From: Treponema sp.
GTDB taxonomy: Bacteria > Spirochaetota > Spirochaetia > Treponematales > Breznakiellaceae
DNA length: 9,914 nucleotides
Assembly: GCA_031270205.1 (NCBI GenBank)
Contig: JAISYA010000197.1
Location: 1 to 9,914 of the forward strand
Direction of reading: 5' to 3'
Below the pieces are notes generated by a model that did no database searches, was not told the origin of the DNA, and saw only the letters and a program-made list of their open reading frames with translations. The position numbers were made by a program, and so were the translations under genes. Every line of letters starts with the position of its first letter. Positions within the stretch are counted from its first letter, which is position 1. Shown here piece after piece: positions 5,769 through 9,914 of the stretch.

Positions 5769-8210
5769 ATGGCGCAAATAACACTGCCGGACATTGGTTT
5801 AAGGGAATATACCTTATCAAATCTTGATTATTTGGGCGATTTGCGAAAACAGCTTCTTTCCGCATCGGTGGAGATATGTATTGAGCGGGCGCATTATATC
5901 ACCCAATTTATGAAGACTACCCCGATGGATATGGAAAGAGAGCCTCTGCTATACCGGGCGAAGGCGGTAAACAATTATTTGTCAAACAAAAAGCCGGTTT
6001 TTCCTGACATAAGTCTTTTGGCGGGGACAACCGGCTCAAAGCTGAAAACCGCGCCGGTGTATCCTGAATTTATCGGTATGACTATCTGGTCGGAACTTGA
6101 AACCATCAGCAAACGGAAAAAGAATCCCCAGTTACTGAGCGCCGATGACGCCCGGGAACTGAATCTGGAAATTTACCCTTACTGGATTGACCGGGATGTA
6201 TTGGCGGCGACCAAGAAACGGCACGGTAATAAAGATACGGCTATCAGGCTGCTTGAAAAAATGATTTTCTTTATTTCAAGCAAGGCGGGGTGCATTTCCC
6301 ATACGGTGCCGATGTTTGAGCGGGTGCTGCGGGAAGGCATGTCCGCGATTATGCGGGAAGCCCGGGAAAAGGCGGAGAACAGCGGCGGCAAAGAGCGCGA
6401 GTTCTACGAGGCGGTCTGCGTATCCCTCCAGGGAGTTCTTGATTACGCGCGGAATTTATCCAACGCCGCTGCCGGCTTGGCCGCCCGGGAAACGGACGAA
6501 GGCAGGAAGCGGCGTCTGCTGGCCCAGGCGGAAGTGTGTAGAAACGTACCCCAAAAACCTGCGGCAAATTTTCGGGAAGCGGTAAACTGCGTCTGGCTTT
6601 GCCTTATCGGTATTCACGCTGAAAATATCAATATGGCTATCAGTCCCGGTAGGTTGGATCAGGTGTTGTATCCCTACTATAAAAAAGACATAGAAAACGG
6701 TAAACTGACTATTAAAGAAGCGTTGGAACTGACAGGGTGTTTGTGGATCAAAATGGGCGATAATGTTGATCTTGTTCCCCAGGTTTCCGAAGAACTTTTC
6801 GGCGGCGCGGGCACGGCGCCGGCGGTAACTTTGGGCGGGGTTGACGCGCAGGGAGAAGACGCGGTTAATGATTTAACCTACATCATGCTCCGGGTGACGG
6901 AACTGCTGAAACTGCGTGAACCCAATATGAATGCCCGCTACCATTATGAAAAAAACACAAAAGCCTACCGTAACCGAGTTTGCGAAGTTATCACCAATAC
7001 CAAAGCGGTGCCGGCTTTTCACAACGATGTGGAAAATATCAAAACCCTGCGGAACCAGGGTGTTACTTTGGAACACGCGCGGGACTATTCAATAATCGGC
7101 TGTGTCGAACTTGCCGTCTCCGGCCGCAGTTATGATGCGTCAAGTTCAATCATATTAAATCTTTCCGCCCCGCTGGAGCTGGCCCTGTACGGCGGCAGGC
7201 GGTATATTACCGGCGACGAGCAGTTTAACACGCAGACCGGCGATCCGGCGACCTTCCGGAGTTTTGACGAATTCAGGGATGCCTTCCAGACACAGGCCCG
7301 CTGGCTGATAGCGCAGGCCGTTGGATTAAACGAAAAAATGGCGAAAATTCACAAGGAAATGCTACCGACCCCTCTGCTTTCCGCGCTTTTCGAGGGGCCG
7401 CTTGACAAGGGAAAAGATTTGATTTTCGGTGGCGCGGTTTACAACTCTTCCGGGGCAACCCACGTGGGCTTTGCCGATACGGTAGATTCCCTTAACGCGA
7501 TAAAAGCGGCCGTGTACGAACAAAAATACTGTTCTTTCGGGGAACTGCTGGAGGCGATACGGGGCAACTTTGAAAAGACGCCCGGACAGGAACAGCTAAG
7601 GCAGTTTCTGTTAAACAAGTCCCTTAAATACGGAACCGCGGCGGAAACGGAGAAGGGCGATTCCCGCGGCATGATCCGGTTTCTGTATGATACTTACCAG
7701 GGATACACCAATTATCGCGGAGGCAAATACCGGCCGGCCTACTGGACCATGACCAATCATTCCGGGCAGGGAAAGATCACCTATGCCCTGCCGAACGGAC
7801 GAAAGGCTAATATTCCTTTTGCCAGCGGCATTACGCCCGTTTCCGGCGTGACCAAAAGCCTTACCGAATGCCTGAATAGTGTCGCGTCTTTGGGAAGCGA
7901 GTATATTCCCGGCGGTGAGGCGTTGAATATCAAATTTACCGCAGTCAAAAACGAGCAGGATATCCAGCGTTTCGGCGATTATGTGGAAGCCTACTTTGTC
8001 AAGGGCGGACAGCAGGTTCAGTTTAATATCATGTCTTCGGCCATGCTGAAAGACGCCAAAGCCCACCCCGAGAACTACGGTGATCTGCTGGTCCGGGTGT
8101 CGGGGTATTCGGCATATTTTAACGATCTGAACGAAACCATGAAAGATGAGCTGATAACCCGCAGCGAATATGACATTGAGAAAAATGGGGAGGCGGTTTT
8201 ATATGTGTAA
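5769..8210 (+). CDS. Glycyl radical enzyme (pyruvate formate-lyase family, Cys-x-Glu class), substrate unknown
   Basis: A complete 813-residue GRE, the usual size for diol dehydratase, choline lyase and decarboxylase relatives. Numbering from 5769: SHTVPMFERVLREG near 177-190 is the PFL-domain histidine region; the thiyl-radical cysteine is C445 in IIGCVEL, with E447 two residues on, matching the cysteine and general base of GRE eliminases and decarboxylases. The C-terminal glycyl loop RVSGYSAYF carries the radical glycine at about G779, 34 residues from the end. The C-E spacing argues against pyruvate formate-lyase itself (two adjacent cysteines) and against fumarate-adding benzylsuccinate-type synthases. 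After the Glu there is Leu in place of the common Pro, then AVSGRSYDASSS, whose spacing recalls the choline lyase CutC. The enzyme would be oxygen-sensitive and need the downstream activase. No N-terminal shell-targeting extension or microcompartment shell gene is seen. The last 8 bases overlap the SCP2-like gene. Gene family is certain; reaction is not. Confidence 0.95.
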   Translation: MAQITLPDIGLREYTLSNLDYLGDLRKQLLSASVEICIERAHYITQFMKTTPMDMEREPLLYRAKAVNNYLSNKKPVFPDISLLAGTTGSKLKTAPVYPEFIGMTIWSELETISKRKKNPQLLSADDARELNLEIYPYWIDRDVLAATKKRHGNKDTAIRLLEKMIFFISSKAGCISHTVPMFERVLREGMSAIMREAREKAENSGGKEREFYEAVCVSLQGVLDYARNLSNAAAGLAARETDEGRKRRLLAQAEVCRNVPQKPAANFREAVNCVWLCLIGIHAENINMAISPGRLDQVLYPYYKKDIENGKLTIKEALELTGCLWIKMGDNVDLVPQVSEELFGGAGTAPAVTLGGVDAQGEDAVNDLTYIMLRVTELLKLREPNMNARYHYEKNTKAYRNRVCEVITNTKAVPAFHNDVENIKTLRNQGVTLEHARDYSIIGCVELAVSGRSYDASSSIILNLSAPLELALYGGRRYITGDEQFNTQTGDPATFRSFDEFRDAFQTQARWLIAQAVGLNEKMAKIHKEMLPTPLLSALFEGPLDKGKDLIFGGAVYNSSGATHVGFADTVDSLNAIKAAVYEQKYCSFGELLEAIRGNFEKTPGQEQLRQFLLNKSLKYGTAAETEKGDSRGMIRFLYDTYQGYTNYRGGKYRPAYWTMTNHSGQGKITYALPNGRKANIPFASGITPVSGVTKSLTECLNSVASLGSEYIPGGEALNIKFTAVKNEQDIQRFGDYVEAYFVKGGQQVQFNIMSSAMLKDAKAHPENYGDLLVRVSGYSAYFNDLNETMKDELITRSEYDIEKNGEAVLYV
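8187..8193 (+). promoter_or_regulatory. Ribosome binding site deciding the SCP2-like start
   Basis: GGGGAGG, 9 nt before the ATG at 8203, lies inside the end of the GRE gene. It supports 8203 over the earlier in-frame start at 8170, which would overlap the GRE by 41 bp. Confidence 0.7.
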
Positions 8211-8682
8211 ATTCTTTTCCGCGCTGGGCCGCGGCATTCTCAACCTGCTGTTTTTCAGAAAAAACCGTCAGAAAAGAGCCTTGCAAAATATGATAATATG
8301 CATTGAGGAGCAGGCGGCGGACGACTTCCTGGATATTCTGCTTAAAGTTATGGGTTTGACTTTTTTTGTTGATAAAGATTTCAGGCGGAATATTGAAAAT
8401 TTTTCCGCCCGGTATGTATTTCAGGATAAAATCGGCGAAGTATACGTCGCCGCGATCTTTGAAAACAACAAACTTACGGTGAACAGCAGGAAAATAAATG
8501 ACCCTACTTTTACGCTGATTTTCCGGGATGGGAGTTCGCTGGTAAAATTCCTCCTTTCCCCTTCGCCGGATATTTTAAACGCCCTGCTGAATCAGGAAAT
8601 AGATTTTTTTGGTAACCTTAATTATATTAACAAATTCGCGTATCTGGCGATGCGTCTTAAAATGATGGTCACGCCGGCCTAG
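8203..8682 (+). CDS. SCP2-like sterol/lipid-binding domain protein
   Basis: A 159-residue protein, basic at the N-terminus (KFFSALGRGILNLLFFRKNR), then a compact domain. From about residue 69 the pattern resembles SCP-2 sterol-transfer domains: strands ARYVFQ, EVYVAAIFENNKLTV and PTFTLIFRDG, a helix SSLVKFLLSPSPDILNALLN, then the typical IDFFGNLNYINKF turn (133-144). SCP2 domains form a hydrophobic tunnel that binds sterols, fatty acyl chains or quinones. The gene overlaps the GRE by 8 bp, so the two are probably made together, suggesting that the protein presents or receives a hydrophobic GRE substrate or product, or shields the enzyme (inference). Its stop codon lies in the left arm of the large hairpin that follows. 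The family call is by pattern, not search. Confidence 0.72.
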   Translation: MCKFFSALGRGILNLLFFRKNRQKRALQNMIICIEEQAADDFLDILLKVMGLTFFVDKDFRRNIENFSARYVFQDKIGEVYVAAIFENNKLTVNSRKINDPTFTLIFRDGSSLVKFLLSPSPDILNALLNQEIDFFGNLNYINKFAYLAMRLKMMVTPA

Positions 8683-8784
8683 GAATTTGTGGGACTTTGC
8701 CCTACAGACTCATAAGGGAGCCTTGAAACGCGTGAAATTACGCATTTCTCTATGCAAATTACGCAAAGCCCCGCAGGTTCCTAG
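8679..8784 (+). promoter_or_regulatory. Long RNA hairpin between the SCP2-like and activase genes
   Basis: Bases 8679-8700 pair with 8763-8784 over 22 positions: 18 Watson-Crick pairs, three G-U wobbles (8686, 8687, 8690 with 8777, 8776, 8773) and one A-C mismatch. The 62-nt loop holds possible small stems (GCGT 8730-8733 with ACGC 8740-8743; or GCAT 8742-8745 with ATGC 8752-8755). The wobbles are compatible only with the plus-strand transcript, pointing to an RNA element. The nearest T-run (8795-8800) begins 10 nt after the stem, so it is not a classical terminator. It may slow transcription, protect or process the mRNA, and so lower activase output relative to GRE (inference). Confidence 0.6.
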
Positions 8785-8802
8785 AAATGCCGCGTTTTTT
8801 CC

Positions 8803-8809
8803 GGGAGGG
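8803..8809 (+). promoter_or_regulatory. Ribosome binding site of the activase
   Basis: GGGAGGG is the only good Shine-Dalgarno site before the activase. It lies 17 nt before the GTG at 8827, too far for that codon, but 5 nt before an in-frame ATT at 8815. Confidence 0.6.
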
Positions 8810-8826
8810 TTTATATTGGCCAGTTA

Positions 8827-9609
8827 GTGTTTGACATTAAACGGGGCAGCATGGACGATGGGGACGGCATCAGAACGGTTATTTTTTTTAAAGGCTGCCC
8901 CCTGCGCTGCCGCTGGTGTCATAACCCTGAATCATGGCTCCCCGAAGCGGAGTTCTCCTTTGATCGGGCCCGTTGTATTCGTTGTCTCCAGTGTGAGGAA
9001 ACCTGTCCGCGTCATGTTATTCATATAGAAACGTCCAATCTTCCTTATATGACGCTTGAGGCCGGGCGGTGCGTTAAATGCGGTTCCTGTGTGGATCACT
9101 GCGTTTCCCGCGCCTTGCGGTGGATGGGGGTATCATATACCGATGAAGATCTGCTCCGCCTTATTATGGAAGACGAACACTATTACCGGATTTCCGGCGG
9201 CGGCGTTACTTTTAGCGGAGGGGAGCCGCTTTTGTACCCCCGCTATACCGGCAGGATAGCGCAGGAACTGCATAAACGGAACATCCCGGTTCTTGTTGAA
9301 ACATGCGGCTATTTCGCGTACGAGAATTTTGAGCGTTATGTTCTTCCGTATATCAGTGACATTTATTTTGATATCAAATTGATGGACGTTGCCGCCCATA
9401 AAGAATACACCCGGCGGGACAATACCCTGATTTTGGAAAACTTCCACCGTCTTGCCGGTTCCGCCGTCAGGGTAACGCCCCGGACGCCCCTGATACCGGG
9501 AATTACCGATACCGAAGCCAATTTGTGCGCGATCCGCGAATTCCTGAAACTGCATAACATGGAAGACCGCCATGTTACCCTGCCGTTTAACAGCGCGGGA
9601 AAAAAGTAG
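8827..9609 (+). CDS. Glycyl radical enzyme activase (radical SAM), probably C-terminally shortened
   Basis: The partner that abstracts hydrogen from the GRE glycine using S-adenosylmethionine and a [4Fe-4S] cluster. Numbering from 8827: GIRTVIFFKGCPLRCRWC carries the radical SAM cysteines C24, C28 and C31 (C-x3-C-x2-C); a ferredoxin-like insert has two four-cysteine clusters (C50, C53, C56, C60 and C82, C85, C88, C92); GGEP at 131-134 contacts SAM. The two extra clusters are typical of activases for GRE eliminases and decarboxylases, not of classical PflA. The conserved N-terminus usually reads G-x-VFDI, and the upstream in-frame codons give IGQLVFDI, so translation may begin at ATT 8815. The protein ends in LPFNSAGKK, where relatives normally continue with Lys-Tyr and about 40 more residues; a repeat begins 7 bp after the stop. 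It could be functional but trimmed, or a decaying copy. Confidence 0.9.
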   Translation: MFDIKRGSMDDGDGIRTVIFFKGCPLRCRWCHNPESWLPEAEFSFDRARCIRCLQCEETCPRHVIHIETSNLPYMTLEAGRCVKCGSCVDHCVSRALRWMGVSYTDEDLLRLIMEDEHYYRISGGGVTFSGGEPLLYPRYTGRIAQELHKRNIPVLVETCGYFAYENFERYVLPYISDIYFDIKLMDVAAHKEYTRRDNTLILENFHRLAGSAVRVTPRTPLIPGITDTEANLCAIREFLKLHNMEDRHVTLPFNSAGKK

Positions 9610-9615
9610 AAAATT

Positions 9616-9631
9616 GAGCCTGTTCCAAAAC
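9616..9631 (+). repeat. 16-bp dispersed repeat copy after the activase
   Basis: GAGCCTGTTCCAAAAC is the exact reverse complement of bases 226-241, and its core AGCCTGTTCC also occurs at 116-125 and 139-148. It starts 7 bp after the activase stop. This indicates a repeat family sitting at gene boundaries. Confidence 0.7.
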
Positions 9632-9643
9632 TAATTGACTGTG

Positions 9644-9680
9644 CGCTCCTTGATTTTCTGTGTTGTTATCAAGAAGAGCG
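9644..9680 (+). terminator. Imperfect hairpin downstream of the activase, weak terminator candidate
   Basis: CGCTC (9644-9648) plus CTTGAT (9649-9654) pair with ATCAAG (9668-9673) and GAGCG (9676-9680), giving 11 bp with a two-A bulge and a 13-nt loop. It is the first structure past the operon's last gene, but no T-run follows, so termination is uncertain. Confidence 0.3.
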
Positions 9681-9685
9681 GTAAA

Positions 9686-9914
9686 AGAGGAAGAGGAAGT
9701 GGAGAAGGGAGAAGTAAAACAGGAGGAAACATGGATGCGAAGGAAAGTAAGAAAAGGAGAAGGAATGTGCGACGGAAGTCTGAAGAAGAGATGGAGAAGG
9801 GAATGGTTGTCCAAGGAAGTGATCTTGAGAACGAAAGTGAGAAGGGAAGTGAAAAAGTCTGAAATGAGAGGCCGAGAGGAAGAGGAAGTGGAGAAGGGAG
9901 AAGTAAAACAGGAG
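9686..9914 (+). repeat. Purine-rich tract with a 189-bp repeat period
   Basis: Bases 9686-9725 recur exactly at 9875-9914, where the window ends, so the 40-bp match is a minimum. The period is 189 bp, divisible by three. The whole tract is strongly purine-biased on the plus strand with many GAAG, GGAG and GAGAAGGG words. It looks like the first unit of a tandem array or the edge of a repeat that continues past the window. Confidence 0.7.
9731..9862 (+). CDS. Possible small charged peptide within the purine-rich repeat
   Basis: A 43-residue frame starting MDAKESKKRR, almost entirely Lys, Arg, Glu and Ser. It has an excellent AGGAGG (9721-9726) 4 nt before the ATG, and the repeat copy at the window end again reaches AGGAG, so each repeat unit might carry its own start. 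Purine-rich DNA automatically makes Shine-Dalgarno-like words and Lys/Glu/Arg codons, so chance is a serious alternative. No family is recognised. Confidence 0.2.
   Translation: MDAKESKKRRRNVRRKSEEEMEKGMVVQGSDLENESEKGSEKV

Noticed and set aside
5769..8210. Pyruvate formate-lyase or benzylsuccinate/alkylsuccinate synthase
   Set aside because: Pyruvate formate-lyase has two adjacent catalytic cysteines, and the fumarate-adding synthases lack the Cys-x-Glu pair. Here the loop is GCVEL.
60..8709. Shared 10-mer CCCTACAGAC at 60-69 and 8700-8709
   Set aside because: Ten bases is near chance expectation over this length when any pair is allowed, and the flanks do not align.
8679..8800. Intrinsic terminator after the SCP2-like gene
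   Set aside because: The stem is long with a 62-nt loop, and the T-run at 8795-8800 is separated from it by 10 nt, so a classical terminator is unlikely.
9575..9640. Simple frameshift hiding the activase C-terminus
   Set aside because: Reading through the A-run in either other frame gives stops within a few codons and no K-Y-x-W-L-G-like tail.
9635..9862. 75-residue frame running from 9635 through the purine tract
   Set aside because: Its start lies in the hairpin region without a ribosome site. Only the inner ATG at 9731 has one, and even that is weakly supported.

Overview
The window looks like chromosomal DNA of an anaerobic bacterium. A host-associated spirochaete of the termite-gut Treponema type is my best guess. 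This rests on the oxygen-sensitive glycyl radical enzyme (GRE), the mixed moderate-to-high GC, and short dispersed repeats in the spacers; it is an inference without a marker gene. The helicase at the left is visibly more GC-rich than the operon at the right.

Layout. Bases 1-285 are a gene-free, hairpin-rich spacer with a 23-bp tandem repeat (111-202). A DNA-repair helicase of the MrfA/YprA/Hrq1 family follows (286-2604, +). Its stop overlaps by 4 bp the stop of a convergent LacI-family repressor gene (2601-3605, -). A regulatory spacer of about 380 bp (3606-3986) holds a perfect CG-centred palindrome, a heptamer repeat tract, candidate promoters and a possible 34-residue hydrophobic peptide.

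Then comes a tightly packed plus-strand operon: a GXWXG/DUF4334 protein (3987-4547), a histidine-rich protein resembling DUF6765 (4544-5746), a GRE of the Cys-x-Glu class (5769-8210), a small SCP2-like sterol/lipid-binding protein (8203-8682), a large RNA hairpin (8679-8784), and the GRE-activating radical SAM enzyme (8827-9609). The first four genes overlap or nearly touch, and most have strong Shine-Dalgarno sites. The activase appears to lack its usual C-terminal tail. Its stop lies 7 bp before a 16-bp repeat that also occurs, inverted, in front of the helicase. The window ends in a purine-rich tract whose first 40 bp recur exactly 189 bp later.

Working model (inference): the LacI-type repressor controls a catabolic GRE module. 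The activase installs the glycyl radical on the GRE, which cleaves, eliminates or decarboxylates an unidentified substrate. The SCP2-like and GXWXG proteins, both of folds that often bind hydrophobic ligands, hint that the substrate or product is lipid-like. I cannot name the substrate. This GRE module is the most interesting system in the window.
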